Shown piece after piece: positions 45,080 through 54,143 of a DNA stretch of 64,000 nt (position 1 is its first letter; each line of letters begins with the position of its first letter). Position numbers and translations under genes: made by a program. Origin of the DNA: Rathayibacter sp. VKM Ac-2857 (lineage in GTDB: Bacteria; Actinomycetota; Actinomycetes; Actinomycetales; Microbacteriaceae); the NCBI RefSeq assembly GCF_013205025.1, contig NZ_JABMLE010000003.1:248001-312000 (forward strand). The letters run 5' to 3'. Below the pieces are notes generated by a model, which saw nothing but the letters and a program-made list of their open reading frames with translations, made no database searches and was not told the origin of the DNA.

Positions 45080-45745
45080 TCAGCCGACGGTGACCGGGGC
45101 GGCCGACGGGCGGCGCCCCTCCTTCATCCAGACGAAGAAGCCGAGCAGGGTGAACGCGCCGTAGAAGACGTACATCAGGCCCGAGGCGTAGTAGCCGGCC
45201 GAGAAGAGCAGCGGGACGCCGACGATGTCGACGGCGACCCAGATCAGCCAGAACTCCACCCAGCCCTTGGCCATGCCGTAGGTGGCGAGCAGCGAGCCGA
45301 CGAAGATCCAGGCGTCGCTCCACACGGGCTCGTAGGAGCCGAGCGCGCGGAACACCGGGGTGAGGATCGCGGTGCCGCCGACCATGCCGAGCACCAGCAG
45401 TCCGCGGGTGCGCCAGGAGGCCCAGCGCGGCGAGATCAGCGTGGTCGCGTCGCTGGGGCGGTGCGTCCAGCGGTACCAGCCGTAGATGCTCACGATGATG
45501 AACATGATCTGGCGGCCGGCCTGGCCGAGCAGGTTCACCGGGTTCGGAGTCTCGAACAGCGCGCCCATGAAGACGGTGAAGAGCAGCGCGTTGCCGAAGA
45601 TGCCGACCGGCCACGCCCAGACCTTGCGCCGCATGCCGCCGAGGGCGCTGAGCAGCCCGAAGACGTTGCCGATGACCTCGCGCCAGAGCACCGTCTGGTC
45701 GCCGATCACGATCTGCGCGTCGAACAGCCAGTCCACGATCTGCAC
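45080..45745 (-). CDS. pnuC: PnuC-family nicotinamide riboside transporter
   Basis: 221 residues, seven or so membrane segments. Typical PnuC elements are NVFGLLSALGGMRRKVWAWP, GIFGNALLFTVFMGALF, GQAGRQIMFIIVSIYGWYRW and WVEFWLIWVAVDIVGVPLLF. It imports nicotinamide riboside for NAD synthesis by facilitated diffusion. The start is GTG (45745) with GGAGG 6-7 nt upstream. No nadR or other NAD gene is adjacent, and I saw no riboswitch in the 113-bp upstream gap. Confidence 0.9.
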   Translation of the reverse strand: MQIVDWLFDAQIVIGDQTVLWREVIGNVFGLLSALGGMRRKVWAWPVGIFGNALLFTVFMGALFETPNPVNLLGQAGRQIMFIIVSIYGWYRWTHRPSDATTLISPRWASWRTRGLLVLGMVGGTAILTPVFRALGSYEPVWSDAWIFVGSLLATYGMAKGWVEFWLIWVAVDIVGVPLLFSAGYYASGLMYVFYGAFTLLGFFVWMKEGRRPSAAPVTVG

Positions 45746-45858
45746 GGGAAGCCTCCATCGGGCGTCTCGGAGCCCACCCGTGCAACCGCGGCCGGGGCGC
45801 CGCCATTCCTCAGCGACGCCGGACGGTGGGTTCGTGGCGCGCGGTGTCGGTTCGCGGG

Positions 45859-46866
45859 TTACGCGGCGACGAGCGAGTGCGCCTCCGCCAGCAGCGCGAC
45901 CGAGCGCAGGCGGGCGGGCGTCGCGAGCGAGGCGTGGGCGACGATGACCTCGTCGGCCTCCGCCGAGCGGGCGAACTCGGCCACGTAGTCCGCGACCTGC
46001 TCGCCGGTGCCGACGCCGGTGTAGTGGGTCATGCTCGCGACGTGCGCGCCGACGGGGGCGGTCAGCAGGTGGTCGAGCTCCTCCTCGGAGAACTGCTGGT
46101 CGACGGGGATCTGGCCGCTCTGGCGCAGCAGCATCATCAGGCGGGCGCGCTTCATCTGCGCGAACTGCTCCTGGGCGTCCTCCTCGCTGTCGGCGGCGAT
46201 GGCGTTCACTCCGGCGATCACGTAGGGGGCGTCGAGCTGCTCCGAGGGGCGGAAGCCGCGGCGGTACTCGGCGACGGCCTGGTGCAGCGCATCCGGTGCG
46301 AAGTGCGAGGCGAAGGCGTACGGCAGGCCGAGTGCGGCGGCCAGCTGGGCACCGAAGAGCGACGAGCCGAGGATGTAGAGGGGGACGCGGGTGCCGGCGC
46401 CGGGCGTCGCGCTGACGCCGGGGATTCGGGACTCGCCGGCGAGGAAGCCCTGCAGCTCGAGGACGTCCTGCGGGAAGCGCTCGGACGAGTCGTGCTCGCG
46501 GCGCAGGGCGCGGAAGGTGGCCTGGTCGCTGCCGGGGGCGCGGCCGAGGCCGAGGTCGATGCGGCCCGGGTGCAGGGTCTCGAGGGTGCCGAACTGCTCC
46601 GCGATGGTCAGCGGGGAGTGGTTCGGGAGCATGACGCCGCCGGAGCCGAGGCGGATGGTCGAGGTCTGCGAGGCGACGTGCGCGATCAGCACCGAGGTGG
46701 CGCTCGACGCGATCGAGGCCATGTTGTGGTGCTCGGCGTACCAGACCCGCCGGTACCCGCTCCGCTCGGCCTGCTGCGCCAGAGCGACGGAGGCGGCGAA
46801 GCTGTCGCGCGCGGTCTCTCCGGGGGCGATGGGGGCGAGGTCGAGGATCGAGAGGGGAACGGTCAT
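45859..46866 (-). CDS. Luciferase-like (LLM class) flavin-dependent oxidoreductase
   Basis: 335 residues. Bacterial-luciferase-like TIM barrel of the MsnO8 subgroup: [20 protein letters not shown] at the start, [40 protein letters not shown], and [20 protein letters not shown]. It uses reduced flavin (FMNH2 or F420) and oxygen; the substrate is unknown. Monocistronic as far as can be seen. ATG start; GAGAGGGGAACGGTC precedes, with weak spacing. Confidence 0.9.
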   Translation of the reverse strand: MTVPLSILDLAPIAPGETARDSFAASVALAQQAERSGYRRVWYAEHHNMASIASSATSVLIAHVASQTSTIRLGSGGVMLPNHSPLTIAEQFGTLETLHPGRIDLGLGRAPGSDQATFRALRREHDSSERFPQDVLELQGFLAGESRIPGVSATPGAGTRVPLYILGSSLFGAQLAAALGLPYAFASHFAPDALHQAVAEYRRGFRPSEQLDAPYVIAGVNAIAADSEEDAQEQFAQMKRARLMMLLRQSGQIPVDQQFSEEELDHLLTAPVGAHVASMTHYTGVGTGEQVADYVAEFARSAEADEVIVAHASLATPARLRSVALLAEAHSLVAA

Positions 46867-46975
46867 GAGAGAGCCAACGCGGGCGGCGGCCTCCGTGTTC
46901 CCGCGGCGGCGGGATCGGGCGTGTGCGGGCCTGCCGGAGGTGCGGAGGCGGCAGGGGCGGCGGCGCGGGGCTCGC

Positions 46976-47045
46976 GCAGAACATCAGCTGGGCGACGGTC
47001 TCATCTCCCCTCAGCGATGAGACCGGCTCTCAGCTGATGTCGTGC
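46976..47045. repeat. Hairpin repeat, CAGCTGATGTTGTGC family
   Basis: Outer arms 46976-46990 and 47031-47045 pair at 13 of 15 positions, and a nested stem GGTCTCATC/GATGAGACC is perfect. Related copies are at 50173-50242 and 50340-50414. It lies between the 3' end of the MetQ gene and the start of the LLM oxidoreductase gene (both minus strand). Confidence 0.8.
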
Positions 47046-47081
47046 GGAGGACGCGGCCGCACCCTGGCCGCACCCGCGCGA

Positions 47082-48041
47082 TCAGCCCTCGATCGGCAGC
47101 AGGATGCCCTTCACCGTCTCGTCGGTGGCGAGGAACTCCTGCACGGCCGGGTCCTGGAAGGCGGCGACGAGCTTCTCGATGTTGGCGGTGTCCCTGTACT
47201 TCGAGCCGATGGTGAGCTGGCCGGCGAAGTCGTCGGGGGCCTGGGGCGCGAAGATCTGCTTCTCGATCGGGATGTCGGCGGCGAGGTAGTACTCGGTGTA
47301 GCCGACCGCCGCGTCGAGGTCGGGCAGGGCTCGGGACTGGGCGGCGAAGTCGAGCAGCGTGAACTGCAGGTTCTTCGGGTTCGAGGCGATGTCGTCCTGG
47401 GTCGCGGTGCCGGGCTCCGTGCCCTCCTTCAGCGTGATCAGGCCGGCCGACTGCAGCAGCCAGAGGCCCTGGGCCTCGTTCGCCGGGTCGGAGTAGAGCG
47501 AGATCGTGCCGCCGTCGGGGATCTCGGAGACGTCGCCGTACTTGTCGCTCCAGAGGCCGAAGCCCCAGCGGAAGACGGGCGTGGCCGCCTCCTCCTCGAA
47601 GTCGGGGTTGGCCTCGAGCACCTGGCCGAGCCAGAGCTTGTGCTGGTAGACCGTCGCGGCGACCTCGCCCTCGCTGACGGCGCGGTTGATCGTGTTGCTG
47701 TCCGACAGGCCCTTGAAGGCGACGGTGATGCCGTAGCGCGGCGCCACCTCCTCCGCCACGAAGTTCACGAGCGCCTGCTCCGACGCGTTGCCCTCGGCCG
47801 TCGCGACGTAGAGGGTCGCGCCCTCCTGCTCGTTCGCCGAGACGGCGGGCGAGAGCAGCGGCACGGCGACGACCGCGCCGACGCCGACCACGACGACGGC
47901 GGCTCCGGCGATCCAGGGCCAGCGGCGCTTCTTCTTCAGCTCGAAGCCGAGGTCCTCGGTGCCGGACTTCTCAGGGCCGGACTTCGCGAGGCCGGACTTC
48001 GCAGGGCCGGACTTCTCGGGGCCGTGGTTCTCAGTGGACAT
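47082..48041 (-). CDS. metQ: MetQ/NlpA-type substrate-binding protein with N-terminal membrane anchor
   Basis: 319 residues. The binding domain (about 75-319) matches the NlpA/MetQ family (ATLYVATAEGNASEQALVNF, SLYSDPANEAQGLWLLQSAG, LDAAVGYTEYYLAADIPIEK). It lacks the usual lipobox cysteine. Instead there is a cytoplasmic N-terminus of about 38 residues containing PEKSG-type pentads encoded by a 15-bp tandem repeat, then a single membrane segment (WPWIAGAAVVVVGVGAVVAV). Probably binds methionine or a related amino acid for the MetNI importer encoded just upstream. ATG start. Confidence 0.85.
   Translation of the reverse strand: MSTENHGPEKSGPAKSGLAKSGPEKSGTEDLGFELKKKRRWPWIAGAAVVVVGVGAVVAVPLLSPAVSANEQEGATLYVATAEGNASEQALVNFVAEEVAPRYGITVAFKGLSDSNTINRAVSEGEVAATVYQHKLWLGQVLEANPDFEEEAATPVFRWGFGLWSDKYGDVSEIPDGGTISLYSDPANEAQGLWLLQSAGLITLKEGTEPGTATQDDIASNPKNLQFTLLDFAAQSRALPDLDAAVGYTEYYLAADIPIEKQIFAPQAPDDFAGQLTIGSKYRDTANIEKLVAAFQDPAVQEFLATDETVKGILLPIEG
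47961..48035. repeat. 15-bp tandem repeat within metQ
   Basis: Five successive 15-bp units of the form GCCGGACTTCTCAGG (47961, 47976, 47991, 48006, 48021), the last one diverged, in frame within the metQ coding sequence. They encode the pentads (SGPEK / SGPAK / SGLAK). The unit length keeps the frame, so copy number could vary without disrupting the protein. Confidence 0.85.
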
Positions 48042-48133
48042 GGCAGTGCCTTTCGAGCGGTCGCGGCCGGACGGCGGCGCGCGGGAGGGACGCCCGGGCG
48101 GAGGGCCCGGGGCGGGATCAGGGGGAGGTGCGG

Positions 48134-48910
48134 CTAGACGGTGACCGCGACGCGCGGGGCGCGCCGGGACCGGGAGGCGCTCGGCGTGGTCGCGCGGACC
48201 AGGGCGTCGCCGGTGACCTGCACGACGGCGACGGTCGCGACGAGGATGACGATCGTCGCGAGCATCACGGTGGTGTCGAAGCGCTGGTAGCCGTAGGTGA
48301 CGGCGACGTAGCCGATGCCGCCCGCGCCGATCGTGCCGGCGATGGCGGAGTACTCGATCATCGCGATCGTGTTGATCGTGAGGCCGCCGAGGATCTGCGG
48401 CACCGCCTCACTGAGCTGCGCCGAGCGGATCACCTGCAGCCGCGACGCTCCGGAGGCGCGGGCCACCCGGGTCAGCGCGAGGGGCACGCTGCGCAGCGCG
48501 TTCTCGACGATGCGGGTGAAGAAGGCGATGCCGGCGATCGACATCGGCACGACGGCCGCCGCGATGCCGATGTTGGTGCCGGTGATCAGCCGGGTGAACG
48601 GCATGATCGAGGCCATCAGGATGAGGAACGGCAACGACCGGCCGATGCTGATGATCCAGCTGAGGCTCTGGTGCGCGGCGCGGTTCTCGAACAGGCCGCC
48701 CGGAGCGAGGTTGTGCACGGCGGCGCCGAGCGGGACGCCGACGAGCACGACGATCAGCATCACGATGCCGACCATGATCAGCGTCTCGCCGAGCGCGGGG
48801 AGCACGAGCGCGGGGATGTCGGCGAGCGGGACCTTGTTGTCGAGGTGCAGCGCACCGAGGTGCAGCGCAGTGTCGAGGTGCAGCGGGCCGAGCGCCAGCA
48901 CCGCGCTCAT
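48134..48910 (-). CDS. metI: MetI-type methionine ABC transporter permease
   Basis: 258 residues, five or six membrane segments. Family features: PALGETLIMVGIVMLIVVLV, GRSLPFLILMASIMPFTRLI, and the coupling loop ALTRVARASGASRLQVIRSA. The end GAGGIGYVAVTYGYQRFDTT is characteristic of MetI. ATG overlaps the ATPase stop (ATGA). A 92-bp gap separates it from metQ, so order metN-metI-metQ is canonical. The first 20 residues carry a short repeat (LGPLHLDTALHLGALHLD). Confidence 0.93.
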   Translation of the reverse strand: MSAVLALGPLHLDTALHLGALHLDNKVPLADIPALVLPALGETLIMVGIVMLIVVLVGVPLGAAVHNLAPGGLFENRAAHQSLSWIISIGRSLPFLILMASIMPFTRLITGTNIGIAAAVVPMSIAGIAFFTRIVENALRSVPLALTRVARASGASRLQVIRSAQLSEAVPQILGGLTINTIAMIEYSAIAGTIGAGGIGYVAVTYGYQRFDTTVMLATIVILVATVAVVQVTGDALVRATTPSASRSRRAPRVAVTV

Positions 48911-49920
48911 GCCGCCGCCTCCTCGACGAGCGCGTCCGACCGGACCGCGCCCCGCCGCACCGACAGCCCGAGAGCGTCAGCGGCCTGCGCGAGCCTGCGC
49001 TCCTCGACCGGGCCGAGGCCGATCGTCGCGTGCCCGACGGCGCGTCCGTCGACCGTCTCGATGGCCGCGCCGAGCAGCGCGACCGGACCGACCGCGTCGG
49101 ACAGCCGGGTCACCCAGTCGGCGGGCACTCCGTCGCGGGCGTAGCCGACGATCCACTCGTCGAGCCCGGCGTCGGGCAGCACCGAGGCGCGCACGGGGTT
49201 CAGCGCGAGGCCGAGCGGCGAGGACGCGTCGCGCAGCAGGTCGACGAGGCGCCCCGACTCCACGATGCGGCCGTGATCGAGGCGCGCGACGGAGTCGGCG
49301 ACCTGGCGGACCGTCTCCATCTCGTGCGTGATGAAGAGGATCGACAGGCCGAGGTCGTCGCGCAGCTCCTTGAGGAGGGTGGTGATCGCGGTGGTCGAGG
49401 CGGGGTCGAGGCCGGATGTCGCCTCGTCCGACAGCAGGACGGAGGGGCGCAGCGCGAGCGCGCGGGCGATCCCGACGCGCTGGCGCTGGCCGCCGGAGAG
49501 CTGGTGCGGGTAGTAGCGGGCGCGGTCGCCGAGGCCCACGCGCTCGAGCAGCTCGGCGACGCGGCGCTTCGTCTCGGCCGCGGTCGCGCCCAGGTACTCG
49601 AGCGGGAGGGCGACGTTCTGCTCCGCGGTGCGGCGGCTGAAGAGGCCGTCGGACTGGAAGACGGTGCCGATGCGGCGGCGGGCGACCCGCAGCTCCCGCT
49701 CGGACAGCTGCGAGAGGGCGTCGCCGTTGACGACGACGGAGCCGGAGGTGGGCCGCTCGAGCAGGTTGACGCAGGCGGCGAGGGTGCTCTTGCCGGCGCC
49801 GCTCGGCCCGACGACGGCGAAGATCTCGCCGGTGCCGACCGAGAAGTCGAGGCGGTCGAGCACGGTCACGGCGTCGGCGCCCTGCCCGTAGGCCTTGGTG
49901 AGCTGCTCGAGGCGGATCAT
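48907..49920 (-). CDS. metN: MetN-type methionine ABC transporter ATPase
   Basis: 337 residues. ATPase domain: IRLEQLTKAYGQG start, Walker A GPSGAGKST, signature LSGGQRQRVGIARALALRPS, Walker B VLLSDEATSGLD, H-loop FITHEME. The C-terminal NIL regulatory domain (about 260-337), as in MetN, binds methionine for transinhibition. First gene of the metNIQ operon. Upstream 240 bp show no recognisable SAM riboswitch. The ATG follows a CCGGAAGGACC ribosome-binding region. Confidence 0.93.
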   Translation of the reverse strand: MIRLEQLTKAYGQGADAVTVLDRLDFSVGTGEIFAVVGPSGAGKSTLAACVNLLERPTSGSVVVNGDALSQLSERELRVARRRIGTVFQSDGLFSRRTAEQNVALPLEYLGATAAETKRRVAELLERVGLGDRARYYPHQLSGGQRQRVGIARALALRPSVLLSDEATSGLDPASTTAITTLLKELRDDLGLSILFITHEMETVRQVADSVARLDHGRIVESGRLVDLLRDASSPLGLALNPVRASVLPDAGLDEWIVGYARDGVPADWVTRLSDAVGPVALLGAAIETVDGRAVGHATIGLGPVEERRLAQAADALGLSVRRGAVRSDALVEEAAA

Positions 49921-50449
49921 GGCGTCGGTCCTTCCGGGAGGGTGCGCGGGCGCGCCGGACAGCGCCCGGTGCGAGGGGGAGAGAGGCGCGGAGGTGCTCG
50001 GGGGAGGCGTCCGCGGCGGTGTGCTGATGATGATGCGCGGTGCGGTGGGCGGGCGCGACGGCCACCGACGCTCGCCGTAACAGAAGGTGCTCGCGGCGCC
50101 AGATCGGCGCTGAATCGCCGGACTTCACCGACGAGTGTCGGCGAACGTGGGGGCGGAGGGGGGCGGGTTCGCGCACGACATCAGCTGAGAGCGGGTCTCA
50201 TCGCCCCTCGGCGATGGGCGGGTCTCTCAGCTGATGTTGTGCACGATGCTTCGGCCATACGATCGCCGGCCGCGCTCGCACACGGGGACCGCTGGAAGCG
50301 GGTGGTGGGCGGTCGCACCGCCGCGATGGCGGCGGGTTCGCGCACAACATCAGCTGAGAAGGGGAAGCCTCCCCTGTGGGGCGAGGCCCACCCGTCTCAG
50401 CTGATGTTGTGCGCGGGCGGCGAGCGACCCGGCTCGCCGAGGGCGCCGC
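49921..50449. repeat. 529-bp intergenic region with two hairpin repeats
   Basis: 49921-50160 is the metN leader, with no element recognised. Then two hairpins of the CAGCTGATGTTGTGC family: arms 50173-50190 and 50225-50242 (one mismatch in 18 bp, inner stem around CGCCCCTCGGCGA) and arms 50340-50359 and 50395-50414 (perfect 20 bp, inner GGGGAAGCCTCCCC). Both hairpins lie just downstream of the epimerase gene's stop and upstream of metN. Confidence 0.82.
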
Positions 50450-51412
50450 TCAGCCCAGTGCGTCGAGGACGGCCCGCTCGTCCCGAGGCTCCAGGCCGGA
50501 CCGGCGGGGCCGGTCCAGTCCGCGGGCGCGCTCGTCGTCGAGGACGCGGCGCAGCGTCTCCACGGGCGGCCGGTGGCGGCCGTCGGCGCGGAAGTACGAG
50601 GCGGTGCTGCGCCGGCTGAAGCCGACGGCCTCGGCGGGCAGCCACAGCGGGAGCGAGCGCGGACCGGCCCAGTAGCGGACCCCGTGCGCGAGCAGGGCCG
50701 CGTCGTCGGCGTGCACGACGTCGCCGCGGAAGCCGGCGAGCTCGGCGGCGGTCGCGAGGAGGTCGCCCAGGGGCACGGCCGGCCCGACCGCGTCGACCGC
50801 TCCGGTCACTCCCGCCGAGCCCGCCGCGTGCAGCCAGCCCGCGAGGTCGTCGACGTCGATCGCCTGCGCGAACCGGCCGTCCGTCTCGGGAGCCAGGACC
50901 GTCCCGCCCCGGGCGAAGCGGGCCGGCCAGTAGCCGAGCCGGTCGCTCGGGTCGCCGGGCCCGGCGATCAGCCCGGGCCGCGCGATCAGCAGCCGGCCGC
51001 CGAGGGCGTCGGCGGCGGCGCGCTCGGCCAGGACCTTCGCGTCGGCGTACTGCCCGGGGTCGGCCGGCTCGACCAGCGCGGCGGACTCGTCGGCGTCGGG
51101 CTGCTGCACGTCGGCGTAGACCGAGACGGAGGAGACGAGCGTCCAGTGCGCGGCGGCCGACGCGAGGCGGTCGAGGGCCGGCCCGACGAGCTCGGGCGCG
51201 TGAGCGAGCTCGACGACCTCGTCCCACTCGCCGCGCAGGCGGTCGTAGGCGCCCGGGTCGCGCCGGTCGACGCGGAGGTGATCTGCACCGTCGGGGACCG
51301 CTCCCGCCTCGCCGCGGGCCACGCAGGTGACCTCGTCCCCCGCCGCGACCGCCCGCTCCGCGAGACGGCGCCCCAGCCATCCGCTGCCACCCAGGATCAG
51401 GACTCTGCGCAT
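50450..51412 (-). CDS. NAD-dependent epimerase/dehydratase family protein (extended SDR)
   Basis: 320 residues from ATG 51412, chosen because the Rossmann start MRRVLILGGSGWLGRRLAER follows directly. SDR features: VVELAHAPELVG, LVSSVSVYADV (Ser) and QYADAKVLAE (Tyr-x3-Lys). C-terminal region VDAVGPAVPLGDLLATAAEL. Extended or atypical SDR probably acting on a nucleotide sugar or as a redox sensor-like protein; the substrate is unknown. It stands alone on the minus strand. Confidence 0.85.
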   Translation of the reverse strand: MRRVLILGGSGWLGRRLAERAVAAGDEVTCVARGEAGAVPDGADHLRVDRRDPGAYDRLRGEWDEVVELAHAPELVGPALDRLASAAAHWTLVSSVSVYADVQQPDADESAALVEPADPGQYADAKVLAERAAADALGGRLLIARPGLIAGPGDPSDRLGYWPARFARGGTVLAPETDGRFAQAIDVDDLAGWLHAAGSAGVTGAVDAVGPAVPLGDLLATAAELAGFRGDVVHADDAALLAHGVRYWAGPRSLPLWLPAEAVGFSRRSTASYFRADGRHRPPVETLRRVLDDERARGLDRPRRSGLEPRDERAVLDALG

Positions 51413-51485
51413 GCCTCCACTGAACCGGATCACCGCTCCGCCCCGCAGCGCTGTCCGCCGCGAGCGCAACGGCCGACCGCCGGGC

Positions 51486-53534
51486 TCAGCGCGCGAGCAG
51501 CTCGCCGTGGGGCATCGAGAGCCAGCCGTCCTCGTCGGCGGCCCAGGCGCGCCAGGCGTCGCTGATCGCCTCGAGCTCGGCCTGGGTGGCGAGGCCGCGC
51601 TCGAGGGCGACGGTGGCGAAGGAGGAGGAGACCGCCCGGTCCGCCCACATGCCGCCCCACCAGGCGCGGTCCTCCGCGTTCTCGAAGACCCAGAGCGACG
51701 CGGTGACCTCGACGCTCTCGAAGCCGGCCTCCCGCGCCCAGGCCTTGAGGCGCCGGCCCGCGTCGGGCTCGCCCGCGGAGGCGCGGTGCACCCGCTGGTA
51801 GAGCGCGGCCCAGGCCTGCAGGCCCTCCGTGAAGGGGTGGATCAGCACGCCGGCGTAGTCGACGTCGCGCGCGGCGACGAGGCGGCCGACCCGGCCCCAC
51901 TCGCGCAGCGCGTCGACCGGGCGGGTGAGGTGCTGCAGGACCTGGTGCGCGTGCACGACATCGAAGGAGTCGTCGGCGAACGGCAGCGCGTAGGCGTCGG
52001 CAACCGCGAACTCCGCGGGGGAGTCGAGGGCCGCGGCCTGCGCGATCACCTCGGCCGAGGCGTCCACGCCGAGCACCCGGCCGGGGGCGACCCGCTCGGC
52101 GAGGTCGACGGTGATCGTCCCCGGGCCGCAGCCCACGTCGAGGATCGAGACGCCGGGCGCGAGATGCGGCAGCAGGTAGGCCGCGGAGTTCTCGACGGTG
52201 CGCCAGCGGTGCGAGCGGAGGACGCTCTCGTGGTGGCCGTGCGCGTAGCGGCCGGTCGCGGCGGCGGGTGCGTCGGTCGGGCGGTTCTCGGGTTCCATGC
52301 CCGCCATTGTGCCCGCCGACGCGCTGCCCACGCCGCGGACGCTCCTGCTGGAGAACGCGAACAGCGACGCCACCACGATCACCGCCGCGCAGCCGAGCAG
52401 GACGGCCCGCGTGCCGACGAGGTCCGCGAGCGGCCCGACGAGCGCCTCGCCGAGCGGAACCGCGAGGAACGAGCCGACCATGTCGTAGGAGTAGACCCGG
52501 GCGAGCGCCTCGCGCGGGACGTGGGTCTGCAGGGACTGGTCCCAGGCGATGGCGAACACCTCGAGCGCGACGCCGCCGAGTGCGAACGCGACGATCAGGG
52601 CGGGAAGCGCGGGCACGACTCCGAGGGCCGCGACCGGCACGGCGGTGACCGCCATCAGCCCGACGCCGATGGCCAGCGCCCGCCGCGGCCGCCAGCGCAG
52701 GGCGATGACGGCGCCGATCGCGAGGCCGACGGTCTGCGCGGCGACGACCAGCCCCCAGGCCGCTCGGCCGAAGGACTCGTCGGCGATCACCAGACCGAGC
52801 ACCGTGGTCGCCCCGACGAAGGCCGCGTTCAGCACCGTGAACTGGGCCACGACGATCCAGACCCAGCGCCGCCCGGAGAACTCCCGCCAGCCCTCGCGGA
52901 GGTCCGCGAGCACCGAGCCGGGCGCGCTCACCCGTGCCGCGACGGGCAGCCGCAGCCCGGAGTAGAGGAGAGCGGCGAGCGCGAACCCGGCCGCATCGAT
53001 CGCCAAGCCCCAGCCCGGCCCGACGAGCGCGACGACGCCCGCCCCGCCCGACGCACCCATGATCGTCCCGGCGGTGAGGCCGAGGCGGAGCAGCGCGTTC
53101 GCGGGGCGCAGCTCGCCCACGGGGACCGTCTCCGGGACGAGGGCCGACGCGGCGGGCAGGCTCACGGCCGCGACGGCGCCGTTCAGCACGCCGAGCACGA
53201 CGAGGGCGGGGATGCTCGCGGTCCCGCTGATCACCAGCGCGGCGACGACCGCCTGGGTGCCGGCGGCGGCGAGCGAGGTGCCGACGAGGATCACGGAGCG
53301 CGGCAGCCGATCGGCGAGGACCCCGCCGAGCAGCAGCACGGCGACGTTGGCGAGCGAGCGCGCGGCGACGACCAGGCCGAGGTCGGTCGCCGAGCCGGTC
53401 AGGTCGAGGACGGCGAAGGCCAGGGCGATCGGGGCGACGGCGTTGCCGAGCACGGCGGTCGTCCGCGCAGCGAGGAGCCACCGGAACGGGCGGTGCGCGA
53501 GGGGGCCGGGCCGGGGAGTCACGCGCGGAGTCAC
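51486..53534 (-). CDS. Fusion of MFS transporter and SAM-dependent methyltransferase
   Basis: 682 residues in one uninterrupted frame. Residues 1-400 are a 12-segment MFS transporter of the enterobactin-exporter-like (MFS_3) type (GGVLADRLPRSVILVG, AFALGGVALEVFAIAWDQSL). A short linker with Met410 and Met413 follows. Residues 425-682 are a class I methyltransferase with ILDVGCGPGTITVDLAERVA, LGVDAS, and FDVVHAHQVLQHLTRPVDAL. Normally these are separate proteins. An internal start at Met413 (codon at 52298) could also give a free methyltransferase, though no strong ribosome-binding site precedes it. Coupled by ATGA to an ArsR-type regulator. Confidence 0.85.
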   Translation of the reverse strand: MTPRVTPRPGPLAHRPFRWLLAARTTAVLGNAVAPIALAFAVLDLTGSATDLGLVVAARSLANVAVLLLGGVLADRLPRSVILVGTSLAAAGTQAVVAALVISGTASIPALVVLGVLNGAVAAVSLPAASALVPETVPVGELRPANALLRLGLTAGTIMGASGGAGVVALVGPGWGLAIDAAGFALAALLYSGLRLPVAARVSAPGSVLADLREGWREFSGRRWVWIVVAQFTVLNAAFVGATTVLGLVIADESFGRAAWGLVVAAQTVGLAIGAVIALRWRPRRALAIGVGLMAVTAVPVAALGVVPALPALIVAFALGGVALEVFAIAWDQSLQTHVPREALARVYSYDMVGSFLAVPLGEALVGPLADLVGTRAVLLGCAAVIVVASLFAFSSRSVRGVGSASAGTMAGMEPENRPTDAPAAATGRYAHGHHESVLRSHRWRTVENSAAYLLPHLAPGVSILDVGCGPGTITVDLAERVAPGRVLGVDASAEVIAQAAALDSPAEFAVADAYALPFADDSFDVVHAHQVLQHLTRPVDALREWGRVGRLVAARDVDYAGVLIHPFTEGLQAWAALYQRVHRASAGEPDAGRRLKAWAREAGFESVEVTASLWVFENAEDRAWWGGMWADRAVSSSFATVALERGLATQAELEAISDAWRAWAADEDGWLSMPHGELLAR

Positions 53535-54052
53535 GGCCGCCGCAGCGGGAACAGCGCGGTCGTCATCGACACCGGCGCCGTGCCCGGGGTCCGCCGCGGC
53601 CGGGCCGCGGCGTGCAGCAGCGCGGACGCCTCGCCGACGTGCCGGACGACCCGCCGCCAGGTCTCCGGATCGACCCAGAGCTCGGCGTCCGTCGAGAGCT
53701 GCGGTCCGTCGGCGCGCGCCGTGGACCGCCGCCGCAGCTCCTCGATCAGCGCCTCCAGGTACAGCTGACGCTCCTCCGCCGGCCCGGCCTCGACGGTCGC
53801 GGTCACGTCGAACGGCCGCCCGGACGACTCGTGCCGGTAGCGCTTGGCCTCGCCGCCGCGCAGCCGCACCGTCTCGACCACCCGCACCAGACCGGCCCGC
53901 TCGAGCACGCGGAAGTGGTAGCTCGCTGTCGCCTGCGAGAGGCCCAGTTCGCGCGCGGCCTCGGCGGCGCTCGCCGCGGCGCCGGTCACCAGGGACAGCA
54001 GCCGGAGCCGGATCGGGTGGGCGGTGGCGCGCAGCTCCTCGAGAGTGGACAT
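53531..54052 (-). CDS. ArsR-family HTH regulator
   Basis: 173 residues from ATG 54052. Winged helix ATAHPIRLRLLSLVTGAAAS, then ELGLSQATASYHFRVLERAG and GLVRVVETVRLRGGEAKRYR, typical ArsR/HTH_20. The C-terminal helical part (LYLEALIEELRRRST, WRRVVRHVGEASALLHAAA) is likely a ligand or dimerisation domain. No metal-binding cysteines. Its stop overlaps the start of the MFS-methyltransferase gene (ATGA), so it most likely regulates that transporter, perhaps in response to a drug. Confidence 0.87.
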   Translation of the reverse strand: MSTLEELRATAHPIRLRLLSLVTGAAASAAEAARELGLSQATASYHFRVLERAGLVRVVETVRLRGGEAKRYRHESSGRPFDVTATVEAGPAEERQLYLEALIEELRRRSTARADGPQLSTDAELWVDPETWRRVVRHVGEASALLHAAARPRRTPGTAPVSMTTALFPLRRP

Positions 54053-54143
54053 GCGGCCATCGTCACGCCCGGCCCCGCGGACCGTCAAACGGGTCTTTGG
54101 GGGTCGTCCGCGCGACGGCCGCCCCCGCCGCTACGGTCGAGCG

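Noticed and set aside
49921-50160. SAM riboswitch or histidine-rich leader peptide before metN
   Set aside because: No SAM riboswitch core blocks were seen. The His-His-His-Gln-His run on the minus strand has no start codon with a ribosome-binding site and no nearby stop to make a leader peptide.
51430-53481. Very long antisense open frames, here and opposite many other genes (for example 12849-15737, 27913-31173)
   Set aside because: They are Arg/Pro/Gly-rich translations of third-codon GC bias, lack domains and ribosome-binding sites, and oppose genes with clear conserved motifs.
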